DNA from: Dehalococcoidales bacterium
GTDB taxonomy: Bacteria > Chloroflexota > Dehalococcoidia > Dehalococcoidales > UBA5760
Length of the DNA: 16,495 nt
Direction of reading: 5' to 3'
NCBI GenBank assembly: GCA_018399795.1
Contig: JAGYOC010000178.1
Coordinates: forward strand, 1 to 16,495
The notes beneath the pieces are model-generated. The model did no database searches and was not told the DNA's origin. It was given only the letters and a program-made list of their open reading frames with translations. A program made the position numbers and the translations under genes. Shown here piece by piece: positions 6,485-14,117 of this stretch (the stretch's first letter is position 1; each line of letters opens with the position of its first letter).

Positions 6485-9325
6485 CTACCAGCGTAGTGGC
6501 TTTTGCCAGACTTCCTTGAGAAGGCCAACTTTCTCATAGAGAATGCGATTGCCTTTAAGACCATAAACCTCAAGCATCCCATTTCCGGTCACCTGCCCGA
6601 TAGCGGCAAATTGGACACCTTCTCCCATAATATCGATAAACCTCTCTTCATCCTCAGGCCTTATTTCGACCAGAAACCGGCTGTTCGACTCCGAAAAAAG
6701 AACGTAATCATCCCTGTCCATCCGTTCACCGAGCGCTACCGATCTCAGGTGAACCAGCGCACCCGTTCCTCCGGCGAAAGCCATCTCGGCTAAAGCCACC
6801 CCGATACCACCCTCACTGCAGTCATGGCATGACCTGACCAGCCCGCCGGCCGTAGCTTTGGCCAACCTCTCCATCAACCACTTGGCCTGGTGCGGCCTTA
6901 CCATCGGCACGCTATTCCCAGTAAGATCGCGGGTCATCAGGTAAGCCGAGCCCCCCATTTCTTCCCAGGTACTGCCAACGATATAGATGATATTACCCGC
7001 ATTCTTGAAATCCATTGATACTGCCCGACGGGTATCCTCCATAACGCCAACCGCCGAGATAAGCAGTGTATGTGGGATAGATATAATTTTGCCCTTATCC
7101 TCAAATTCATTGTACAAACTATCCTTGCCAGAAATAAACGGCGTCTCAAAGACAAGTGCCAAGTCATAGCACGCCCTGGCTGCCCTGACCAGGGCGCCCA
7201 GTATATCCGGTTGCTGGACATCACCCCAGCAGAAGTTATCCAGCAGGGCAACGCGGGACAGATTACCACCAACTGCGATAATCTGCCTCAGGGCTTCGTC
7301 AATCGCGGAAGCCGCCATCCAGTAGGGATCTATTTCCCCATAACGGGGATTTATCCCACACGATACTATGGCACCCATGGTCGAGTCTGGCAACGGCTGG
7401 ATTACCGTGGCATCTCCCGGGCCATCATTCTCCCGCCCAACAAGCGGTTTGAGAACACTTGCACCCTGAACCTCATGGTCGTACTGTCGGATAACCCACT
7501 CCTTACTGCACACATTCCATGACCCCAAAATCTCCATGAGTGCAGGACCCAGGTCCTCCGGACAGCAGAAGTTCGGTTCGGTATAAACCACCCGCTCCCA
7601 CTCTGCCTCCCGCTCGACCTGGGGTATTCCACCATGAAGAAATTCCATCCCGAGATCGCACACAAGATTGCCATCATAAAATAGCCTGAGCATGCGGTCA
7701 TCGGTAAATTCACCAACAACCGCAGCCTCCACACCCTCCGAGGCAAAAAGTTCTTTTATTTCCGCTATACAATCCGGCGGGACTGCTAGCAGCATACGTT
7801 CCTGAGACTCCGATATCCATATCTCAGAATAGCTGAGCCCGGAATACTTCAAGGGCACCCGGTCCAGATCCACCTTCACCCCGGTATCGCCACCCATCTC
7901 GCCAACTGCCGAAGAGAGCCCGCCACCCCCACAGTCGGTTATCCGGTTGTAAAGATTGCGGTCCCGGGCCTCGAGCAGAACGTCGATTACCTTTTTCTCC
8001 ACTATGGGATTGCCAATCTGAACGGCACTGAGCGATGTGGAGCTCGATTCCCCGGTCAATTGCTCCGAGGCAAAAGTAACCCCGTGGATGCCATCCCGCC
8101 CGGTTCTGCCACCAACCACCACCACCAGGTCACCGGGCTTCTGCTCGCCACCGCGGGCATAATCGCGGGGCATTATACCCACCGTACCACAGAATACAAG
8201 GGGATTGGCAAGATAACGCTCGTCAAACAGCACCGCTCCATTCAGAGTAGGTATACCCAGACGGTTGCCGTAGTCAGCCACACCGGCACGCACGCCTTTA
8301 AAAGTACGCCGGGGATGGAGCACTCCCCGGGGCAACCTCTGGTAGGGATAATCAGGAGGAGCAAAGCAGAAAACATCCGTGTTCATTATCGGCCTTGCAC
8401 CCTTCCCGGTTCCCAGTGGGTCACGCACCACCCCTCCTATTCCGGTAGCCGCACCGCCGTATGGCTCGATTGCAGATGGATGGTTGTGAGTCTCCACCTT
8501 AAAACATAGTGCCTGCTTCCCGTCAAAATCAATTACCCCGGCATTATCGGAGAACACCGAAAGACACCAGGGTTTTCCCAGCTCACGGGTCACCTTCATT
8601 ATGGTATCTTGGATAAGGTTATCTATCGTTTCACCACCCATCCTGATTCTGGACTTGAATGTCTTGTGGACGCAGTGTTCGGACCAAGTCTGGGCCAGTG
8701 TTTCCAATTCTATATCAGTGGGATTGCGTCCCAGGCTGCGAAAATACCGGGTGATAGCAGCAAGTTCATCGACACTGAAGCCGAACTGCCTCCCTTCCCT
8801 GGCCAGATCAACCTCCTTGAGAGAAAATCGATACCCCGGAGAGGGGAGGAAACCTACCGGCTCTCCGCTGACAACATGCTGGATAATGGGGTTAACCAGT
8901 AGCCTGTTGCCGATATCCTCCAGTTGCTGATTATCAAGAAGACCGTTCAGCAGATACCTGTGTGAGGTTCTAATTGCCCTGACCCCAATTACACCGAGGT
9001 CGTCGAGTGCTTTAAAAACGGTTGCTTCGAGGGGGTCAGTTACTCCGGCATTGTAGGCAACCTCAATAGAATGGTGGTCCGGAGCATCTTCATCGCCAAA
9101 GCCAGGGCTCCGGTCATAACAATAATCCTGGGTTACCGGATCCGCAAACAGATTGGAAGAGATGAAATCCAACTCACCCGAAGCGAGGTCGGCATCAAGC
9201 CAGTATATGTCGATCACGCGAACATAGTTAATGGAATTTATTCCGAGGTCATTGATATCCCTCACCAGCTGAAGCCCTCTGGCATCAGGAAGATGTCTTT
9301 TCAAAGCAACTTCAATTCTATGCAT
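6485..9325 (-). CDS. purL: Phosphoribosylformylglycinamidine synthase PurL with N-terminal tandem PurS-like modules
   Basis: This is the ATP-dependent synthase subunit converting FGAR plus ammonia to FGAM. At 946 residues it is about 200 longer than the usual small PurL (roughly 720-750). The excess is N-terminal: two PurS-like modules at about 2-72 and 85-155, which align with each other without gaps. A linker with FSVDELAAITRYFRSLGRNP leads to the catalytic start TWSEHCVHKTF (H217, H220). That motif is closer to the large single-chain enzyme (SEHCxHK) than to the small one. Later come PYGGAATGIGGVVRDPLGTG and HDCSEGGIGVAL, both typical nucleotide-site motifs. The glutaminase is separate (purQ, next gene), and no free purS is seen beside it. 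The ATG at 9325 is preceded only by a weak GGTAGG element. The upstream hairpin at 9359-9381 may influence its transcription. Confidence 0.95.
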   Translation of the reverse strand: MHRIEVALKRHLPDARGLQLVRDINDLGINSINYVRVIDIYWLDADLASGELDFISSNLFADPVTQDYCYDRSPGFGDEDAPDHHSIEVAYNAGVTDPLEATVFKALDDLGVIGVRAIRTSHRYLLNGLLDNQQLEDIGNRLLVNPIIQHVVSGEPVGFLPSPGYRFSLKEVDLAREGRQFGFSVDELAAITRYFRSLGRNPTDIELETLAQTWSEHCVHKTFKSRIRMGGETIDNLIQDTIMKVTRELGKPWCLSVFSDNAGVIDFDGKQALCFKVETHNHPSAIEPYGGAATGIGGVVRDPLGTGKGARPIMNTDVFCFAPPDYPYQRLPRGVLHPRRTFKGVRAGVADYGNRLGIPTLNGAVLFDERYLANPLVFCGTVGIMPRDYARGGEQKPGDLVVVVGGRTGRDGIHGVTFASEQLTGESSSTSLSAVQIGNPIVEKKVIDVLLEARDRNLYNRITDCGGGGLSSAVGEMGGDTGVKVDLDRVPLKYSGLSYSEIWISESQERMLLAVPPDCIAEIKELFASEGVEAAVVGEFTDDRMLRLFYDGNLVCDLGMEFLHGGIPQVEREAEWERVVYTEPNFCCPEDLGPALMEILGSWNVCSKEWVIRQYDHEVQGASVLKPLVGRENDGPGDATVIQPLPDSTMGAIVSCGINPRYGEIDPYWMAASAIDEALRQIIAVGGNLSRVALLDNFCWGDVQQPDILGALVRAARACYDLALVFETPFISGKDSLYNEFEDKGKIISIPHTLLISAVGVMEDTRRAVSMDFKNAGNIIYIVGSTWEEMGGSAYLMTRDLTGNSVPMVRPHQAKWLMERLAKATAGGLVRSCHDCSEGGIGVALAEMAFAGGTGALVHLRSVALGERMDRDDYVLFSESNSRFLVEIRPEDEERFIDIMGEGVQFAAIGQVTGNGMLEVYGLKGNRILYEKVGLLKEVWQKPLRW
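8879..9322 (-). repeat. Tandem PurS-like module duplication inside purL
   Basis: Residues 2-66 (bases 9128-9322) and 85-149 (bases 8879-9073) of PurL align end to end without a gap at an offset of 83 residues. About 18 of 67 compared positions are identical. Shared anchors are IEVA at the start, a central DLG, an R and a Y in the middle, and an L..P..Q pattern at the end (FADPVTQ and LVNPIIQ). The pattern fits PurS, a protein of about 80 residues that works as a dimer in the small PurLQS complex. The duplication is visible in the protein only; the DNA copies have diverged. Confidence 0.8.
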
Positions 9326-9350
9326 CAGCCTACCATGCTATTACATCCAG

Positions 9351-9381
9351 AAAACGCTTGCCAGCGGTTTTTCCGCTGGCA
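9351..9381 (-). terminator. Intrinsic-terminator-like hairpin between the YqeY-domain gene and purL
   Basis: A perfect 9-base-pair stem (TGCCAGCGG at 9359-9367, CCGCTGGCA at 9373-9381) closes a 5-base loop. On the minus strand a TTTT follows after four bases (9354-9351), so the U-tract is short and displaced. It lies 26 bases beyond the stop of the YqeY-domain gene and 33 bases before the purL start. It could end the first transcript or allow partial read-through into purL. Confidence 0.6.
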
Positions 9382-9407
9382 TACAAACAGATGCCGGGGC
9401 CAAGTAA

Positions 9408-9857
9408 CTAGCCGAGTAGCTCGGTCACTATCTCGTTTATCTGCCGGCCATCAGCCCTCCCTTTAAGCTGGGGCATTACCCGCGACATTACCCTTCCCTT
9501 ATCCTTGACCCCCTCCGCACCGACTTCCTGTATAACACGGCGTGCCTCGTTAACTATCTCATCCCGGGACAGCTGCCGGGGCAAATACTCCTTGAGAACC
9601 GCCATTTCCGCCTCTTCTCTGAATACCAGGTCGGGCCGCTCTCCCTGCTTGAAAAACTCGATACTCTCATCGCGCTGCTTGACCTCTCTGGCGATAACTC
9701 CCAGGACATCGGAATCATCAAGCTCTTTCTGCTGACTTTTCTCCGCATTCTTGATAGCCGCCAGAACCAACCGGAGCACAGAACGCCTGACATCATCCCG
9801 TTCCTTCATCGCCCGATGCAAATCGACCTGTAGCTTATCCCTGAGGTTTGCTTCCAT
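9408..9857 (-). CDS. GatB/YqeY domain-containing protein
   Basis: This is a charged, mostly helical cytoplasmic protein of 149 residues covering a whole stand-alone YqeY protein. Recognisable pieces are the opening helix with LRDKLQVDLHRAMKERD, the RLVLAAIKNAE segment, the central KQRDESIEFFKQGERPDL, the EYLPRQLSRDEI turn and the final GRADGRQINEIV. The fold is shared with the C-terminal tail domain of GatB, which contacts tRNA in the amidotransferase GatCAB. The function of the free protein is not firmly known. The ATG at 9857 has a strong GGAGG (plus-strand CCTCC at 9864-9868) 6 bases upstream. It has its own near-consensus promoter and a leader containing a terminator-like hairpin. Confidence 0.92.
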   Translation of the reverse strand: MEANLRDKLQVDLHRAMKERDDVRRSVLRLVLAAIKNAEKSQQKELDDSDVLGVIAREVKQRDESIEFFKQGERPDLVFREEAEMAVLKEYLPRQLSRDEIVNEARRVIQEVGAEGVKDKGRVMSRVMPQLKGRADGRQINEIVTELLG

Positions 9858-9897
9858 ATTTAACCTCCGCTACCGTGAACCAAAAATATGCCAGCAT

Positions 9898-9936
9898 AAA
9901 AAATAGCCCACGCTGATAAAATAATGGAGTGGGGCT
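9898..9936 (-). terminator. Terminator-like hairpin in the leader of the YqeY-domain gene
   Basis: Read on the minus strand, AGCCCCAC (9936-9929) pairs with GTGGGCT (9911-9905), giving 7 pairs with one bulged C and a 17-base loop. A run of six T follows after one A (9903-9898). It may end transcription of the FAD dehydrogenase gene, whose stop is 62 bases upstream. A promoter lies between that stop and this hairpin, so the hairpin also falls inside the leader of the YqeY-domain gene. Confidence 0.55.
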
Positions 9937-9953
9937 TTTGGATAATCAAAACC

Positions 9954-9982
9954 ATTTTATCCAGTAACGGTTACCGTGTCAA
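9954..9982 (-). promoter_or_regulatory. Near-consensus sigma70 promoter for the YqeY-domain gene
   Basis: On the minus strand a perfect -35 TTGACA (9982-9977) is followed after exactly 17 bases by TAAAAT (9959-9954; five of six match the -10 consensus). The expected start of transcription is near 9946, about 90 bases before the ATG at 9857. The promoter lies just past the stop of the FAD dehydrogenase gene and just upstream of a terminator-like hairpin. Confidence 0.7.
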
Positions 9983-9997
9983 CGTTAAAATGGTGGA

Positions 9998-11341
9998 TCA
10001 GCCGCCGATCCTCTTCAATATCTCGCGGGCAGCTACCACACCTGATGCCGATGCCTGGACCAGACTGCGACTCACTCCGGCGCCGTCCCCGGCCATAAAG
10101 ATATTGCCAACTTCGGTCTCCAGTACCGCGCTCAATTGCGGGCGGAATGAGTAGAATTTAACCTCTATGCCATACAAAAGGGTATGCCTGTCGGCTACTC
10201 CCGGAGCCAACTTGTCCAGTGCCTGAATCATCTCCAGAATTCCGGTGAGGTGGCGGTAAGGCAGGACAAAACTCAAGTCCCCCGGCGTAGCCTCGCGTAG
10301 CGTCGGCAGGACAATACCACGCTGCATGCGTCTCTCGGTAGAACGGCGACCTTCCATCAGGTCCTCCAGACGCTGCACCAGCACCCCACCACCCAAAATA
10401 TTGGCCAGCCTGGCAAGGTATCTCCCGTAAGCGATCGGTTCCCGGAAGGGTTCGGTAAAGTCGGTGCTTACCAGCAGGGCAAAATTAGTATTGTCGCTCT
10501 TATAATCAGAATGGCTGTGACCGTTGACCGTAACGATGGGTTCGACCCCACCCGTGTACTCTGTGGTAACCTCACCGGCCGGGCACATACAGAAGGTGCG
10601 TATGCGGTCATCGAATCTTCTGGAGAAGAATTCCAGTTTCGCCTCGTAGAGTACACCGGTGAGATCTTCCATAACCGCCGCCGGCACCTCCAGCCTGACG
10701 CCGACATCCACCGGGTTATTATGTACCGTCAACCCCAGAAGCTCCGCCTGTGTCAGCAGCCAGTCTGCCCCTTCCCGTCCCGGGGCAAGCACCAGGTAAT
10801 CACATTCGTACTTTTCCCCACCAGCGGTTTCAATCCCCCTGACTCTGCCACCTTCAACATTTACGAAAGCGGCCGGTGTCGAAGTTTTCAAGTCAAGCTT
10901 CGGCATCAATTCATCTCGCATGCCCCTGAGCACGGAGCGGCAACGCTCTGTGCCCATATGCCGCAGGGGCACCGGTATCAGGCGCAATCCAGCCCGCGAA
11001 GCTCTGCGGCCGATACCCTCTATTTCATCACCAGTTCCGTAGAGGCGTTGCGGAGCACCGTAATTGAGGTATATTTTATCGACATATTCGATAAGAAGCC
11101 TGGTATCATCTTCACCCAGATACTCTCCAAGGTTTCCGCCAACATGAGGTGAAAGTGTCAGTTTGCCATCGCTATATGCCCCGGCTCCACCCAGACCGCA
11201 GACAAGGTTACTGCGCCTGTCAATATCTTCGCCCTTCTCAACCAGCAGCACCCTTATGCCCGGCTGCCGGGTGATCTCCAGAGCAGCAAAGATCCCCGCT
11301 GGTCCACCACCAACTATAATGACATCGTATTTTCCAGCCAT
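9998..11341 (-). CDS. FAD-dependent dehydrogenase / NAD(P)/FAD-dependent oxidoreductase
   Basis: This is a flavoprotein of 447 residues from the ATG at 11341. The N-terminus is a Rossmann FAD-binding site (YDVIIVGGGPAGIFAALE, GGGPAG at 11-16). LVCGLGGAGAYSDGKLTL follows, a stretch characteristic of the COG2509-type FAD-dependent dehydrogenases. The C-terminus has the second FAD contact, NIFMAGDGAGVSRSLVQASA. No signal peptide or iron-sulfur cysteine cluster is seen, so it is probably soluble. The substrate is not known for most of this family. A TTG at 11350 in the same frame would add three residues. A good promoter lies so close upstream that the mRNA leader must be very short. A terminator-like hairpin follows at 9898-9936. 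Confidence 0.88.
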   Translation of the reverse strand: MAGKYDVIIVGGGPAGIFAALEITRQPGIRVLLVEKGEDIDRRSNLVCGLGGAGAYSDGKLTLSPHVGGNLGEYLGEDDTRLLIEYVDKIYLNYGAPQRLYGTGDEIEGIGRRASRAGLRLIPVPLRHMGTERCRSVLRGMRDELMPKLDLKTSTPAAFVNVEGGRVRGIETAGGEKYECDYLVLAPGREGADWLLTQAELLGLTVHNNPVDVGVRLEVPAAVMEDLTGVLYEAKLEFFSRRFDDRIRTFCMCPAGEVTTEYTGGVEPIVTVNGHSHSDYKSDNTNFALLVSTDFTEPFREPIAYGRYLARLANILGGGVLVQRLEDLMEGRRSTERRMQRGIVLPTLREATPGDLSFVLPYRHLTGILEMIQALDKLAPGVADRHTLLYGIEVKFYSFRPQLSAVLETEVGNIFMAGDGAGVSRSLVQASASGVVAAREILKRIGG

Positions 11342-11358
11342 ATCGCCCAATCGCTGCC

Positions 11359-11387
11359 ATTTTATAACTCCAGAATTCGGCCGTCAA
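11359..11387 (-). promoter_or_regulatory. Sigma70-type promoter for the FAD dehydrogenase gene
   Basis: On the minus strand TTGACG (11387-11382; five of six match) and TAAAAT (11364-11359; five of six match) are separated by exactly 17 bases. The predicted transcription start is near 11352, only about 11 bases before the ATG at 11341 and next to the TTG at 11350. That leaves almost no room for a ribosome binding site. Confidence 0.6.
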
Positions 11388-11453
11388 ATGGAGCAGCCGC
11401 TCAATCATCTCTTGCAATACCGTTAGACGGCCAATCAGCAGGACACTTTATTG

Positions 11454-11459
11454 TATAAT
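11454..11459 (+). promoter_or_regulatory. Candidate -10 element upstream of recG
   Basis: A perfect TATAAT lies 55 bases upstream of the recG start in the 172-base gap between the divergent FAD dehydrogenase and recG genes. No convincing -35 is found at 16-18 bases spacing, so only the -10 is called. The leader would hold the strong recG ribosome binding site. Confidence 0.4.
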
Positions 11460-11498
11460 GGCAATAGGATAGTAAATAAAGCCAGTAAAGAAATAATC

Positions 11499-11504
11499 GG
11501 AGGG
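11499..11504 (+). promoter_or_regulatory. Ribosome binding site fixing the TTG start of recG
   Basis: GGAGGG lies 9 bases before the TTG at 11514 in an A-rich leader. No ATG or GTG in frame lies near this position, and the reading frame downstream is conserved-looking from its first residues. The site therefore supports TTG as the true start codon. Confidence 0.7.
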
Positions 11505-11513
11505 TAAAAAAAC

Positions 11514-13973
11514 TTGACCCCAGATCAGTATTCTTTGCGCAAGATCCTTGAACTGGAGAAACGCTCCGGGTACCAGGACAAAGCAGTAATTGGTGGTCTG
11601 GACCGGTTTCTAAAACGGTGGCGGGAAGAGAGAGTCGAACCTGTCAACAGCGTAACTAATTCCACAACCACCGCTGGAATCGACCTTCTTCTCAATACCA
11701 GCTATAGCTCTCTGAGCAAGAAAGAGCGTGCCAGGTGGATATACAGGATACTCGGGTCACTGAAAAACCAGGATAAAAAGAGTGGCGAAACTACAGAAGA
11801 AAAGCCACCACACCTCGCCATCAAAAGGCGGACTAAAGGTCCCGAAAACCCGCCTCCAGCAGAGGGGCAATCCGTGGATATACCGGCTACCGCAGTCCGT
11901 GGTATCAGCACAAGCCTGGCAGCGAAGCTGAAAAAACTGGGCATACTTACCGTTCGTGACCTGCTATATTTCTTCCCCCACCGTCACCTCGACTACAGCC
12001 AGAGAAAATTCATCTCACAGATCAGGATGGACGAGGTGGAAACCGTGGTGGTCAACGTCTGGCAGGCCAGGGAGGTAAGACTGGGCAGTCGTCGCAGCAC
12101 AGAAGCGGTTGTCGGAGATGAGACAGGTAATGTTCGCGTGGTATGGTTCAACAATCCCTATATGGCCAAAAACCTGACCACCAACACCAGAATTATCCTC
12201 AGCGGCAAAGTAGCAGTATTTAAAGGCAGTTTCGTTTTCCAGTCGCCGGAATGGGAAAGGGTAGGCGACGAAGACCTGGTACACACCGGGCGACTGGTCC
12301 CGATTTATCACCTGACTTCGGGTATACGCCCACGACAGATGAGAAAAACAGTGAAAGAGGCTGTTGACCGCTGGTCGGAACTCATCAAGGACTTCCTGCC
12401 CCGGCGTATTAAGGAACAGCACAGCCTGCTTGACCTCACAACCGCTATAGAGCAAGCCCACTACCCCGATGACGAAAGCAGCAAGGACCAGGCCAGGATA
12501 CGACTGGCCTTCGACGAGCTCTTCCTGCTTCAGCTTGGCGTCCTGAGCAAGCGCAGGGAATGGCAAAACCAGCCGGGGAAACCTCTACACACCGATAATT
12601 CAACACTCGGCAGCTTTATCGCCTCCCTGCCCTTCGACCTTACCCCGGCACAGCACAGGGTGCTCAAGGAGATAACCGGTGACCTCGAGCTGGCCAGACC
12701 GATGTCACGGCTGCTGCAGGGAGAAGTGGGCAGTGGCAAGACAGTGGTGGCCACCGCCGCTTTGCTGGTAGCAGTAGGAAGCGACTACCAGGGAACAATA
12801 ATGGCACCTACCGAGATTCTGGCCGAACAACACTTCGCCACCATCCGCAACCTGCTCTCCAGGGCAGGCAATGAGAACAACACCGGAGAACATATCTACT
12901 CCTATTCCGGAATTTTTCCACGGCCGGTCAGTATTGCCCTTTTGACCGGTTATACTGGCCGGCAAAAGAAAGCTAAAATAAAGCAGTATATCCTTGACGG
13001 AGAAGTTGACATCGTCATCGGGACGCATGCCCTTATTCAAAAGGGGATATCCTTCCAGCGTCTGGGGCTGGCGGTAATAGATGAGCAACACCGCTTCGGC
13101 GTAGCCCAGCGACAGGCAATACGGCAGAAGGGATACAACCCTCACGTACTGGTAATGACCGCGACACCAATTCCCCGCACCCTGGCCCTGACCCTGTATG
13201 GAGACCTAGACCTCTCGGTTATCGACCAGCTACCGCCGGGACGGCAGGTGATCAAGACGAAGTGGCTCAAGCCCGAGCAGAGAAAAAGCGGCTACGCCTT
13301 CCTGCGCCGGGAGATAAACGAGGGAAGGCAGGCATTCATCCTCTGTCCGCTGGTGGAAGAATCGGAGTCGGTACAGGCCAAAGCAGCCGTTGCCGAATAC
13401 GAATACCTCGCCCGGGAGATTTTCCCCGAGTTCAATCTCGGACTTCTGCACGGCCGGATGAGTTCCGCAAACAAGGACAGCGTCATGCGGCATTTTCACT
13501 CCGGGAAGCTGGATATACTGGTATCAACGCCGGTGATCGAGGTCGGTATTGACGTACCCAATGCCACCGTTATGATGGTGGAGAGCGCCGACCGCTTTGG
13601 CCTCTCACAGCTACACCAGTTCCGCGGCCGGGTGGGCCGGGGGCAGAATCAAAGCTACTGCATGCTGCTGGCAAATGACCCTTCCAAAATAGGCCAGGCA
13701 AGGCTGAGCATAATAGAGGAAGTACATGACGGCTTCAGACTTGCCGCGGAAGATCTCAGGTTGAGAGGGCCTGGTGAGTTCTTCGGCACCAGGCAGAGTG
13801 GCATTCCCGACCTCAAAATGGCCAGGCTTTCCGACGTGAACCTGCTCGAAAGGGCCAGGAATGAGGCAACCAGACTTTTTGAAGAAGACCCCGAAATGGA
13901 GAAACCCGAGCACAAGCCGCTGGCCATAGAACTCCGCCGGGTGTGGCCGACTGAGCCAAGTGAACGCAGCTAG
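11514..13973 (+). CDS. recG: ATP-dependent DNA helicase RecG
   Basis: RecG is a superfamily 2 helicase that remodels stalled replication forks and branched recombination intermediates. The protein has 819 residues, longer than the usual 690 or so because of about 120 extra N-terminal residues (a helical, charged region). The common body then begins at about 122 with a helix-hairpin-helix-like GISTSLAAKLKKLGILTVRDLL and PHRHLDYS, followed by the OB-fold wedge domain. Helicase motifs are intact: Walker A GEVGSGKT (K409), DEQH box (523-526), TATPIPRTL near 548, and motif VI QFRGRVGRG near 703. The C-terminal LRGPGEFFGTRQSG is diagnostic of RecG. The start codon is TTG, supported by GGAGGG 9 bases upstream. 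It is divergent from the FAD dehydrogenase gene and followed by argS after 144 bases. Confidence 0.96.
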   Translation: MTPDQYSLRKILELEKRSGYQDKAVIGGLDRFLKRWREERVEPVNSVTNSTTTAGIDLLLNTSYSSLSKKERARWIYRILGSLKNQDKKSGETTEEKPPHLAIKRRTKGPENPPPAEGQSVDIPATAVRGISTSLAAKLKKLGILTVRDLLYFFPHRHLDYSQRKFISQIRMDEVETVVVNVWQAREVRLGSRRSTEAVVGDETGNVRVVWFNNPYMAKNLTTNTRIILSGKVAVFKGSFVFQSPEWERVGDEDLVHTGRLVPIYHLTSGIRPRQMRKTVKEAVDRWSELIKDFLPRRIKEQHSLLDLTTAIEQAHYPDDESSKDQARIRLAFDELFLLQLGVLSKRREWQNQPGKPLHTDNSTLGSFIASLPFDLTPAQHRVLKEITGDLELARPMSRLLQGEVGSGKTVVATAALLVAVGSDYQGTIMAPTEILAEQHFATIRNLLSRAGNENNTGEHIYSYSGIFPRPVSIALLTGYTGRQKKAKIKQYILDGEVDIVIGTHALIQKGISFQRLGLAVIDEQHRFGVAQRQAIRQKGYNPHVLVMTATPIPRTLALTLYGDLDLSVIDQLPPGRQVIKTKWLKPEQRKSGYAFLRREINEGRQAFILCPLVEESESVQAKAAVAEYEYLAREIFPEFNLGLLHGRMSSANKDSVMRHFHSGKLDILVSTPVIEVGIDVPNATVMMVESADRFGLSQLHQFRGRVGRGQNQSYCMLLANDPSKIGQARLSIIEEVHDGFRLAAEDLRLRGPGEFFGTRQSGIPDLKMARLSDVNLLERARNEATRLFEEDPEMEKPEHKPLAIELRRVWPTEPSERS

Positions 13974-14039
13974 TCTCCTTTGTATCGAATAGCACACGTA
14001 GTCCAATCCACGTATAATTATTCTCGAATCCCGGCTTTA

Positions 14040-14048
14040 TGCTATAAT
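14040..14048 (+). promoter_or_regulatory. Extended -10 promoter for argS
   Basis: TGC followed by a perfect TATAAT (14043-14048) forms an extended -10 element about 70 bases upstream of the argS ATG, which would compensate for the poor -35. A second perfect TATAAT lies 30 bases earlier at 14013-14018, also without a clear -35. Inverted arms ATCCCGG (14028-14034) and CCGGGAT (14066-14072) bracket the extended -10. Confidence 0.55.
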
Positions 14049-14117
14049 TCAAGCGTACGATTGATCCGGGATGCAATCGAAAAATACCGGTCTAAGTAAG
14101 GTAATACCCCCTTTCCT

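Noticed and set aside
8060..8509. Plus-strand open frame of 149 codons opposite purL
   Set aside because: It is antisense to conserved PurL core motifs and its product is unlike any family I recognise.
10511..11152. Plus-strand open frame of 213 codons opposite the FAD dehydrogenase
   Set aside because: It is a shadow of the minus-strand gene in a moderately GC-rich region, with no domain and no ribosome binding site.
12015..12566. Minus-strand open frame of 183 codons within recG
   Set aside because: It is antisense to conserved RecG wedge and OB-fold coding sequence, and its product has no recognisable motif.
13993..14014. Short ACGT-containing repeat before argS as an operator
   Set aside because: The arms are only four to five bases long and flank no clear promoter element, so they are expected by chance.
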